In this document: positions 57,011 to 64,000 of the stretch, one piece after another
Position numbering within the stretch: position 1 is the first letter of the stretch
Layout: each line of letters begins with the position of its first letter
NCBI GenBank assembly: GCA_965204695.1
Contig: OZ242007.1
Coordinates: 3,596,001-3,660,000, forward strand
Source: JAHEKD01 sp965204695
GTDB lineage: Bacteria; Pseudomonadota; Gammaproteobacteria; Arenicellales; JAHEKD01
Direction of reading: 5' to 3'
DNA: 64,000 nucleotides
Notes under the pieces: generated by a model
What the model was told of the DNA's origin: nothing
What the model saw: only the letters and a program-made list of their open reading frames with translations
The model's database searches: none
Translations under genes and position numbers: made by a program

Positions 57011-58111
57011 TTAAATTTTAACTTTCATGCCGTCATTGACGACAGTCAGTCCAGCGGTAATCAACTGATCACCATCATCTAATCCTTGTTTAACTTCAAG
57101 GCCGGCTGAGGTTAGTTCACCTATTTCAACGGCTTGCCGACGGACAATACCAACGCCTTCTTCCTCACTTGGTTCAAGTAAAAATACATGAATACCTTGA
57201 CTATCTTCCACCACAGCCTGAGCGGGAACAATAATTAAATCCCCGTTTTGATTGCCGGTTGCTTGCGTGATGATTCGAATATTAGCGGCTAACCCCGAAC
57301 GTAACTCCGGGTGTTCATTGTCAATTCTCACCGTGACCGGGAATGTATTGCCGCCGCCAGTAGCCGCAACGCCAACTTCAGTCACACGACCGGGAAATGT
57401 CTGATCTGGGATAGAAGTGAAGCTGATTTCAGCTGCTGTGTTCTGAACAATTCCTTGGATCAGACTCTCAGGTACGGCAATTTCAACTTCCAGCGTTGAG
57501 CCGCAATTTGCTCTGACAATTTCCTGACCTGCGTTCACATTTTCATTTACTTCAACACTGACAGAGGCGATCGAACATTCGTTATTTGCGATGAGTTGAG
57601 TGTATTCGACATTTAGTTCAGCAATTTCCAGAGCCTTTTGATTGGCTTTGACCTGTGCTTCTGTGGATTCCGCATTAGCACGGGCTGAATCTAGTTCATT
57701 ACGTGAGGCGTTGTTATTTTCATAAAGATTACGTAAGCGTTGATAATTGGCCTCAGCATTACGTTTGGCAGCTTCAGAACTGGCAAGATTGGCACGGGCC
57801 TGCTGTGCTTGTAACTCTAAGGGAGTCGCATCAAGTTCGGCAATAATATCACCTGGCTTAATTATGTCACCGACGTTAACTGACCGGCTTTTAATACTGC
57901 CGGAGACTTTAAAGCTTAGGCGTGCTTCTTCTGAGGATTTTGAGGTGCCGGAAAAATCACGTTCACGTTCGACCGTTGCGGTTGAGACAGTGATGCTTTT
58001 AACCGGTCTTAACGGAATTTCGACAGCGACTTGTTCCTGTTTACAGGCGGTGAGAGTCACTAGTCCAAAAACTGTAATCACAAGCGGAAAGTATTTGCTG
58101 TTGTGTCTCAT
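57011..58111 (-). CDS. RND efflux periplasmic adaptor (membrane fusion protein)
   Basis: The 366-residue adaptor is a lipoprotein: the signal sequence ends VTLTACKQEQ with the lipobox Cys. The pattern is HlyD/AcrA-like: a lipoyl half (ISGSIKSRSVNVGDIIKPGDIIAELD), a coiled-coil hairpin (residues about 95-165), the second lipoyl half, and beta-barrel and membrane-proximal domains. It overlaps the outer-membrane gene by four bases (ATGA). Confidence 0.93.
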   Translation of the reverse strand: MRHNSKYFPLVITVFGLVTLTACKQEQVAVEIPLRPVKSITVSTATVERERDFSGTSKSSEEARLSFKVSGSIKSRSVNVGDIIKPGDIIAELDATPLELQAQQARANLASSEAAKRNAEANYQRLRNLYENNNASRNELDSARANAESTEAQVKANQKALEIAELNVEYTQLIANNECSIASVSVEVNENVNAGQEIVRANCGSTLEVEIAVPESLIQGIVQNTAAEISFTSIPDQTFPGRVTEVGVAATGGGNTFPVTVRIDNEHPELRSGLAANIRIITQATGNQNGDLIIVPAQAVVEDSQGIHVFLLEPSEEEGVGIVRRQAVEIGELTSAGLEVKQGLDDGDQLITAGLTVVNDGMKVKI

Positions 58112-60453
58112 TGCTGTTGTCCTCCAGATTCCACATAATTTTTAATCAAGTTGATCCGTTCTTGCCGGGAAGGTTCGTCAAGAAAATAATCAAAGGCGCC
58201 AATACTGCGTTGCAGGTTCATCAAGTCGATCAGAAAATCATAAACAGCATTGGCAGCATTTTGTTCAGCCGCAAGTGCAGCATTTTGTGCATCTATTAAA
58301 TCGGCAATACTAACAACACCCTGACTGTAGTTATCTTGAATTAACTCATAGTTTTGTCTGGCGCTCATTGCCGCCAGTTCAGAAAGCTCGATAGAAGGGT
58401 AGCTGGCATTAATCTCATGAAAGAATTGGCGCACGTTTTGTTCAACCAATCGTAAGGCCTGTTCACGCTGAATCTTATTTTGATTTAATTGATAATCCGC
58501 CTTCAACACATTAGCTTTGCGCTGACCTCCCTGATATAAAGGTAACGACAGATTTAAACTGATTTCCCAATCATTTTCATCTTCCAGTGAGGTGCCGGCC
58601 TGGCGACCACTTTCGTCAAAGATTCTGGACCTGCTGCCTTGCAAAGTGACATCTGGAACATAGTAAGAGCGCCTGGACGCTTTAAGTTGTCTCTCAGAGG
58701 CTGCTATGAGCGCATCTTGCTGTGCGACTTCAGGTGACATTTGCTGTCCTAGCTTGATATACAAGTCCTGAAAAATCAATAAATCCCGTTCATTATCAAT
58801 AAGGTCTTCCAGGTCGCTACCATTGAATAAAACTTCATCGTGTTCAAGCGTGGCAGGAATAGTTTTGAAAACTACACCGATAGGCCTGTGTAGCAAATTA
58901 TTTAATGCCTCGCTGGCAGAACGCAGGCTGGCTTGCGATTGCAGCAAAGTTTGTCGATCAGTAGCGATCTGGGATTCAAAACGATAGACGTCGGCGGCAT
59001 TGGAGCTACCCACTTGCAGTCGATTTTTGGCTAGGCTTAAGTTGACCAAAGACAAGTTAAGCTGATTTTGATTAATTTTGACTTGAGTCTGTGCCCGTAA
59101 AACGTTCAAAAATGCTACGGTAGCCTGCTGAACAATATCCAGCTCCAATGCCCGGTGTTGCGCTTCAAGGCTGAGTTGTTGCAGTTTCTGAATATCGTAA
59201 GCGGAGCGGGTTGATTCAGAATAAATGACCTGACTTAGGGTGAGTTGTCCGGTGGTGCTGCCTTCGGCAGCACCACCACTTTCTACCGTCAAACTACCAT
59301 CATCACGCCGTGAGCTGGAGGCTCCGATTGAAAGTTGAGGAAACAAAGCCGAGCGAGAAATTCTCACGTCTTGCTCACCAGCTAATACGCCTAAACGGCT
59401 GGAGATAATGTTCAAATTAGCTCTGATTGCTTCATGGGCTACATCTTGTAAGCTTAGCGGTGGGTCTTCACCTATGGGTTCTTCATTAAGCAGCGTAGCC
59501 TGTGACAAAATATCAAAACGTGGATAGAAATCAATTTTACGCGCAGTTTCCATGTTGATAACCAGTTTTTCTTTAGGTGTGAACAACACAGGGAAGTAGG
59601 CGGGTTCATCACCCAATAAGGTAGCTTGAATATTCAATGCGGTGCGGCGGGCTCGACGCTGATCATCTTCCTCAGCCTGGGTGGCCATTAACACACCTTG
59701 TTCTACCAGTTCCGGCCTAACCACGGAATAACTGGGAATCTTGCGCTGATTTAAACCGTCGATTAAGGCCTGCAAGGCTTGGGCATCCAGTCTGGGTAAT
59801 GCTGTGATGATGACAGCATCGGCATCTTCAGGAATGGCCGTTACTAAATTCTGATTAGGCTGGTTTTGCAGTACAAAACTAGCCCTGGCGCCCATTTGTT
59901 CGGTTAATTCCTTAACTCTTAATGGCAAATCTTTTATCGCTGCGAAGATTGAATCATCTAGCAGAATCACCATGTGGGTAAAGCCGGTGATGGATTGAAA
60001 TTCTTCTAAATCACTTTGCAGCGCTATTTCTTCGGCTAGATAACTTAGATTGTTAATACCACTGGAAAGCCCTTCACGCGGCAAACCGGGGAAATTAGCA
60101 TCGATAATATAAGGAGCAAAGGTAGGTTTTTTAGGCGCAGAATCATAAGCAGCTACCAGGCTGGCCACTAACCCTAGTGTCAGTACAACATCAACGTTGT
60201 TACTATTTTGTAAACCGTAATATTTGCTTTGAATATTTTTAAAGGTCCAGCCGCCGTTGCCGGGGATATGCGTAGTGAAATTAACCTCGAATTCACCTTC
60301 CATCAATTCGGTGATTTCGGTTTGGTAAAGCTCAATAATGTCATCGTAATATTGTGACTTACCGTCTACCAGGATGGCGATATTGGTGGACGCTATTGAA
60401 GTAATGGGCAAACAGATCAATATGATTAACGATTTGCGAATGAATTGAATCAC
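58108..60453 (-). CDS. TolC-family outer-membrane protein fused to a periplasmic binding domain
   Basis: The 781-residue protein has a signal peptide (LIILICLPITSIAS). Residues 20-310 form a type I periplasmic binding-like domain of the ABC_sub_bind class: NIAILVDGKSQYYDDIIEL, VDVVLTLGLVASLVAAY and ADAVIITALPRLDAQALQAL. A TolC/OEP domain follows (residues 340-781): SRLGVLAGEQDVRISRSALFP, GGAAEGSTTGQLTLSQVIYS, and LSLPLYQGGQRKANV. Ordinary TolC proteins are about 450 residues, so the extra domain is unusual. It is the first gene of the RND operon and may sense or bind the substrate. Confidence 0.88.
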   Translation of the reverse strand: MIQFIRKSLIILICLPITSIASTNIAILVDGKSQYYDDIIELYQTEITELMEGEFEVNFTTHIPGNGGWTFKNIQSKYYGLQNSNNVDVVLTLGLVASLVAAYDSAPKKPTFAPYIIDANFPGLPREGLSSGINNLSYLAEEIALQSDLEEFQSITGFTHMVILLDDSIFAAIKDLPLRVKELTEQMGARASFVLQNQPNQNLVTAIPEDADAVIITALPRLDAQALQALIDGLNQRKIPSYSVVRPELVEQGVLMATQAEEDDQRRARRTALNIQATLLGDEPAYFPVLFTPKEKLVINMETARKIDFYPRFDILSQATLLNEEPIGEDPPLSLQDVAHEAIRANLNIISSRLGVLAGEQDVRISRSALFPQLSIGASSSRRDDGSLTVESGGAAEGSTTGQLTLSQVIYSESTRSAYDIQKLQQLSLEAQHRALELDIVQQATVAFLNVLRAQTQVKINQNQLNLSLVNLSLAKNRLQVGSSNAADVYRFESQIATDRQTLLQSQASLRSASEALNNLLHRPIGVVFKTIPATLEHDEVLFNGSDLEDLIDNERDLLIFQDLYIKLGQQMSPEVAQQDALIAASERQLKASRRSYYVPDVTLQGSRSRIFDESGRQAGTSLEDENDWEISLNLSLPLYQGGQRKANVLKADYQLNQNKIQREQALRLVEQNVRQFFHEINASYPSIELSELAAMSARQNYELIQDNYSQGVVSIADLIDAQNAALAAEQNAANAVYDFLIDLMNLQRSIGAFDYFLDEPSRQERINLIKNYVESGGQQQ

Positions 60454-60563
60454 GTTTTATCCTCTGGCTAGCACCGGTTCATTGTTCTTTCTCGCATAAG
60501 AATCTAGCATAGTTTTATTCGATTGATAATAAATAGCATGGTCAAGAATTACTTAAGTCTGCG

Positions 60564-60592
60564 ATTATACGAATAAATACTTGTATTCGTAA
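60564..60592 (-). promoter_or_regulatory. RND operon promoter with a TetR-type operator in the spacer
   Basis: On the minus strand a -35 like TTACGA and a perfect -10 TATAAT are 17 bp apart. A perfect inverted repeat, TACGAATA-N8-TATTCGTA (60568-60591), covers the spacer and parts of both boxes, so a bound dimer would block polymerase. The promoter lies 111 bp upstream of the outer-membrane gene. The TetR protein encoded at 62583-63233 is the likely repressor. Confidence 0.65.
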
Positions 60593-60679
60593 ATTTGTTT
60601 ATAATGCACTTTAAATTTAGTTATGGTTATCAATTAACATAGGATTTAACCTAAATAATCTATCCTGCGGAGAAACAAC

Positions 60680-61120
60680 ATGAAATTATCCAGCATACTC
60701 AGTGAACTGGCAGAACAGTCTAAAAAGCTTGAAGCCCATGCGGCCGAGTGGAATGAACAGGCCAAGGAATGGTCAGATTCCGCACAAGAAAGTATGAAAG
60801 AATGGTATGACCAAGCCGAAGAACAGTATAAGCAATCCATTTCCAAGTTCGATGACGTGATGAAAGATGCATCTGAACAAGTTCAATCACAATGGGGTTC
60901 TATGCAGAATATTTGGGATGAGAAACTGGCTGATGCCAAAAATCGAATGAACGAATTTGAAGACAAAATGAAACAAAAAAGTGCCGAAGAAGAGGCTGAT
61001 GCCAGAGAAGCCTATGCCGCTGGGGCGGTAAAACACGCACTTCAAGCCCAAAAAGAGGCAGACGATGCTGTACAAAAAGCTTCTGAAGCCCGAGCCAAGG
61101 CAAATTCTGAAAACGCTTAG
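60680..61120 (+). CDS. Coiled-coil protein of unknown function
   Basis: The 146-residue protein is almost all charged helix (LAEQSKKLEAHAAEWNEQAKEW and onward), with no signal peptide and a long coiled-coil character. A TATAAT at 60600-60605 is a plausible -10 for this gene, and a GGAG ribosome binding site precedes the ATG. It is divergent from the RND operon. Apolipoprotein/phasin-like helical proteins are possible relatives, but no family is clear. Confidence 0.65.
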   Translation: MKLSSILSELAEQSKKLEAHAAEWNEQAKEWSDSAQESMKEWYDQAEEQYKQSISKFDDVMKDASEQVQSQWGSMQNIWDEKLADAKNRMNEFEDKMKQKSAEEEADAREAYAAGAVKHALQAQKEADDAVQKASEARAKANSENA

Positions 61121-61192
61121 GTAATCTATTAATAGAAAGGGTTACGTTTGATGTCTATTTCGCCGAATTAATTGTAGTCTGGCTTTCTTATT

Positions 61193-62185
61193 TCATGCGA
61201 TACGTGACTTGTCAGTAGTCGCTTCAGTCTCCTCGGAATCGATAGGCACATCATTCGCCAGCAGTACTGCGAACCAGCGTGTTTCTGTGTTACCTTCAAG
61301 TGCGATTTTTGCGGTCATGGTTAATGGAACAGACAAAAAGCATGTCCACGGGTCCAAACACCCAGCCCCAGAATACGAGCGAAATAAAAGCAACTAATGA
61401 GGATAACCCCAGGCCTTGCCCCATAAATTTAGGTTCGATGAAGTTACCGATAACGTTATTCACTACCAAAAAACCAACCCTGTCCAGGCTGCTGTGATAG
61501 GGCCGAGCTAAATAAGGGCTAATAAAATAGCAGGTATGGCTGCCAGGATGGAGCCGATGTTAGGTACGAAATTCAGGAAAAAAGCCAAAACACCCCACAA
61601 AATTGCAAAGTCAACACCCAGAAACAATAGACCTATAGTCACCAGAATGCCCGTTAATAGACTGGTTAAGGTTTTGATGCAGTTGTGACGTCTTCACCAA
61701 CATGAAAATAACGGTTATCAGGATTAAAAATGTGTTGGTCAACACACCGCTTATCCGATTTGCGAATTGTCCGGCAAGCTTTAATGCTGCAGCCGGATTA
61801 AAGATCCGGTCAGCTGTTCTTTAGCCAGAGTTAAACCCTTTTCATCTAACCAATTACACAAGGCATGAGAATAATTAGTTAACCGCTGTTCATAAACAGG
61901 AATTTCAGTAGTGAACTCATTAACGGAGTTGCCAACCAGACTGGCCAGCAAGCCACCGATGGCTACAATCGTCAAAATAATACAGATTAAAGCGACCACA
62001 AATGGCACTCCTCTGGCCTGCATCCATAACACAGGTGGGGCGCAAATGATCGCGATGAATGCTGACATCAAAAATGCAATGATCAGTGAACTGGCCGCTT
62101 TGAAACCAGCAATTACAATGATAAAAGCAGCTAGCGCAAGCAGGACACGCAAACTAGTATTTGAGTTAGTGACATTCATAGACAT
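61193..62185 (-). pseudogene. AI-2E family transporter, frameshifted
   Basis: The first part (61781-62185, 134 residues) is an intact N-terminus of a TqsA/PerM-like transporter: NTSLRVLLALAAFIIVIAGFKAASSLIIAFLMSAFIAIIC. The rest of the family, including FIEPKFMGQGLGLS-like and FLSVPLTMTAKIALE segments, continues on the same strand to 61193 but in shifted frames, with at least two breaks. The protein cannot be made whole. Confidence 0.75.
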
Positions 62186-62422
62186 ATTTGTTTCTCTTCA
62201 ATGATGAGTGAATGCTCTCACAATTAAGTAGCTTAATTATATGATCACATGAATCAAGTTCTGTAGAAAACTAAATAATCAAATGGTCAATTACCAGTCA
62301 CTTCGATGATTGACTCTATAAAACATCCTACTTTGTTATTTTTATTCAATAGAGCAAACTATTCAGATATTCTCATGAGAATAGTTAAGTTTCGATTTGA
62401 AAAGAAGCCGGAACCTGAACAA

Positions 62423-62635
62423 ATGTATAAGTTTAGCTTTTTATTAGCGTTCGCTTTAGCGACTGAAGCCAGTTTTGACGTACATGCTGAAGCAGATTGG
62501 GGTGGCTGCAAGAATACAGGAATTAGAGATGCGATATTGATCGAGTCAACTGATAAGGGCTGTTACGGTAAGCACTCCGGCTTTAGCCGGGGGAATCTAT
62601 GGTTTCCCTTAATAAAGACAACGTCTGTTGCTTAA
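62423..62635 (+). CDS. Possible small exported protein
   Basis: A frame from ATG 62423 gives 70 residues with a hydrophobic start (MYKFSFLLAFALATEASFDVHA) that looks like a signal peptide, then two cysteines (GGCKNTG and KGCYGK). It overlaps the 3' end of tetR on the other strand by about 53 bases. No good ribosome binding site precedes it. It may be real, but support is thin. Confidence 0.25.
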   Translation: MYKFSFLLAFALATEASFDVHAEADWGGCKNTGIRDAILIESTDKGCYGKHSGFSRGNLWFPLIKTTSVA

Positions 62636-63233
62636 ACAGATTAAGGATTTTTTCTTCCGGATACTTATCTAGATAAAACAATGAACTAATAACGTCATTC
62701 AGTTTGATGATATAAGTCGAAATGAACTCCAATTCTTCTTTTGAGGTACGAATGCCAATGTGCTGCATATATGTACTAAATTCTTGTACGAATGTGGATT
62801 GATGAGATTGTTCCAGTTCTCTCAAATCAGGATAAAGTTGCATTGCTTTAAATAATTCACCTTCTAATATTTGCCGGTCTTTTTCCGACGTCCACTTTAG
62901 ATAAAAGTGATCCAGCATTGCCTCAAATCTATCTATCGGATCCTTTATATCCTCTGGCATCTTAAAATTAGATAATTCTTGCAGAAAACTTTCCAACCAA
63001 TCTTTATAAAGTTGATACAAGATCGCCTGTTTATTTGGAAAATATTGATAGAGTGAGCCGACTGACATGCCGGCCTGCCTGGCAATATGATTGGTGGTCA
63101 GTTGGTTTAAACCATCGGAAATTAATAATTCACGAGCAGCACTGAGGATCTCTCCAACTTTTCTCTTTGAACGTTCCTGAGAAGGTGCTTTTCTAGGGCT
63201 GACCAGTTTTAATGCTGATGGTTTATTGGGCAT
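62583..63233 (-). CDS. TetR-family transcription repressor
   Basis: The 216-residue protein has the TetR N-terminal helix-turn-helix (ILSAARELLISDGLNQLTTNHIARQAGMSVGSLYQYFPNKQAI), preceded by a basic arm (RKAPSQERSKRK). The C-terminal ligand domain is all helical. It lies two kilobases from the RND operon, whose promoter carries an AcrR-like inverted repeat, so it probably controls that operon. A ligand cannot be named. Confidence 0.9.
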   Translation of the reverse strand: MPNKPSALKLVSPRKAPSQERSKRKVGEILSAARELLISDGLNQLTTNHIARQAGMSVGSLYQYFPNKQAILYQLYKDWLESFLQELSNFKMPEDIKDPIDRFEAMLDHFYLKWTSEKDRQILEGELFKAMQLYPDLRELEQSHQSTFVQEFSTYMQHIGIRTSKEELEFISTYIIKLNDVISSLFYLDKYPEEKILNLFKQQTLSLLRETIDSPG

Positions 63234-63315
63234 TTAATTTAAGCGGCTCAAACTTGTATTGTTTTGCTAGTTTGAGGCCAAGAGTGTTGACTAAGCTAGT
63301 TTAAGGGTTTATGGA

Positions 63316-63383
63316 GTCAGAGTCGAATTAATAATACCAGCAAAATAGTGGATGATGTAATGGTTGTTTAATTCGACTCTGAC
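63316..63383. repeat. REP-like inverted repeat
   Basis: GTCAGAGTCGAATTAA at 63316-63331 and its exact complement TTAATTCGACTCTGAC at 63368-63383 flank a 36-base centre. The form is that of an intergenic palindromic (REP/MITE-like) element. No other copy was noticed in this window. Confidence 0.65.
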
Positions 63384-63400
63384 CTTATGCACTCAACAAA

Positions 63401-63420
63401 AAAGCGCCCTTAGGCGCTTT
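63401..63420 (-). terminator. Intrinsic terminator of the outer-membrane protein gene
   Basis: AAAGCGCC-CTTA-GGCGCTTT forms an 8-bp stem with a 4-base loop. On the minus strand it is followed by TTTTGTTG, and it lies 27 bp past the stop codon of the barrel protein gene. Confidence 0.8.
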
Positions 63421-63447
63421 CAATACGGAGGTAGAAATTAATGATAA

Positions 63448-64000
63448 TTAGAATTCGAGCTTGACTCCAGCAGTTGCAAAGTCAACTTCGACGTCATCAT
63501 TATCAAGAATTCGGGAATACTCAGCGAATATGTTAACCATACCGAAATCTAGCTCAGCTCCAACTGCAGCAAAGGGTTCAGTACTGTCACGTTCTTCACT
63601 TATTGATAAACCAAAAGCACTGGCGGTTGCTTCACCATCTAGTCTAACTGCACCGCCTTTTAGGTATAGATCAACATAAGGTAACGGGATATTACCGATT
63701 AGAGATAAACCGTAAGCTTTTAAATCTAAATCCACATCAACATTAGGTACTCCTAAATCTGCAACAGCCTCTTGTAAAGAATCCTCAAATTCGCCGAAAT
63801 CATAGTACGCAGCTTCTAAACCAATCCAGTTAGTGAACATGACTCCAGCTCGAAAATTATAAGCATTATCACTATCATCAAAGTTCAATCTTGCATTATT
63901 GAACTCCTGGGAAGCGTCTGCCTTAATTCGACTTACACCCAAAGCGATAAAAAACCCAGAATCATCTTCAGCAGTATTATCTTGAAGTTCAAATGTGTTT
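63448..64000 (-). CDS. Outer-membrane beta-barrel protein, 5' partial
   Basis: The frame is open to the window edge, so the N-terminus lies outside (about 183 residues are seen). It shows alternating strands typical of an eight-strand OmpA/OmpW-like barrel: FRAGVMFTNWIGLEAAYYDFGEFE, LSLIGNIPLPYVDLYLKGGAVR, VGAELDFGMVNIFAEYSRI, ending with the C-terminal aromatic ATAGVKLEF. Sorting by the final Phe fits outer-membrane insertion. A role as a porin or structural barrel is not determined. Confidence 0.75.
   Translation of the reverse strand, partial: NTFELQDNTAEDDSGFFIALGVSRIKADASQEFNNARLNFDDSDNAYNFRAGVMFTNWIGLEAAYYDFGEFEDSLQEAVADLGVPNVDVDLDLKAYGLSLIGNIPLPYVDLYLKGGAVRLDGEATASAFGLSISEERDSTEPFAAVGAELDFGMVNIFAEYSRILDNDDVEVDFATAGVKLEF

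Overview
The window looks like a chromosome segment of a moderately AT-rich gammaproteobacterium, probably marine. The basis is the mutY-yggX pair, a yejABEF-type peptide importer, mtgA, a YcgN-family protein, a class II ribonucleotide reductase and a PPK2 kinase. Stop-codon use outside the island is ordinary code 11. I cannot name the genus.

Left core (1-22 kb). A plus-strand cluster holds nrdJ, an unknown gene, a GMC oxidoreductase and a dGTPase-like HD hydrolase. Next, on the minus strand, come a small exported protein, PPK2, an ABM-fold protein and the amino-acid exporter pair azlCD. A divergent CGNR zinc-finger gene faces azlC, and a near-perfect palindrome covers both starts. A lipase-like hydrolase, an acyltransferase and yejABEF follow. 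mutY and yggX then run on into a tightly packed set: glycosyltransferase, methyltransferase, nucleotidyltransferase and an HprK-like kinase. Kinase and nucleotidyltransferase of these families also occur in lasso-peptide tailoring clusters.

Array, tRNA and island (22.1-36.5 kb). Eight near-identical units of 103-104 bp, each beginning with the first 11 bases of tRNA-Phe, stand head to tail directly upstream of an intact tRNA-Phe(GAA). A 13.5 kb integrative, mobilisable element sits in the tRNA 3' half. It is bounded by 47-bp direct repeats and by matching integrase arm sites near both ends. It carries a catalytically dead PIWI/Argonaute protein in an operon with a SIR2 NADase-like protein, an AlpA regulator, relaxase and MobC, a Fic protein, an alpha/beta hydrolase, a radC pseudogene split by an IS256-family insertion, remnants of an older tRNA-targeted element, and a DUF4102-type tyrosine integrase next to attR.

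Accessory flank (36.5-44 kb). Here lie fragments of IS481-like and IS3-like transposases, a decayed protein with thrombospondin type 3 repeats, a second identical IS256-family copy, an amber-interrupted lipoprotein gene, and a two-gene lasso-peptide locus (precursor plus asparagine-synthetase-like cyclase). No leader peptidase or PqqD-like RRE protein is visible anywhere in the window.

Right core (44-64 kb). This part holds a membrane-anchored ClpP-like protein, a YcgN homologue, MtgA, a 2075-residue secreted protein with 63 calcium-binding-type repeats between Sel1 and SPOR-like regions, a HugZ-like flavin protein, a K+ channel-like protein, and an RND efflux operon. Its outer-membrane gene is fused to a periplasmic binding domain, and its promoter spacer holds a TetR-type inverted repeat. 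A TetR gene and an outer-membrane barrel protein end the window. The strongest leads are the SIR2-pAgo operon, the leader-peptidase-less lasso locus and the tRNA-derived tandem array.
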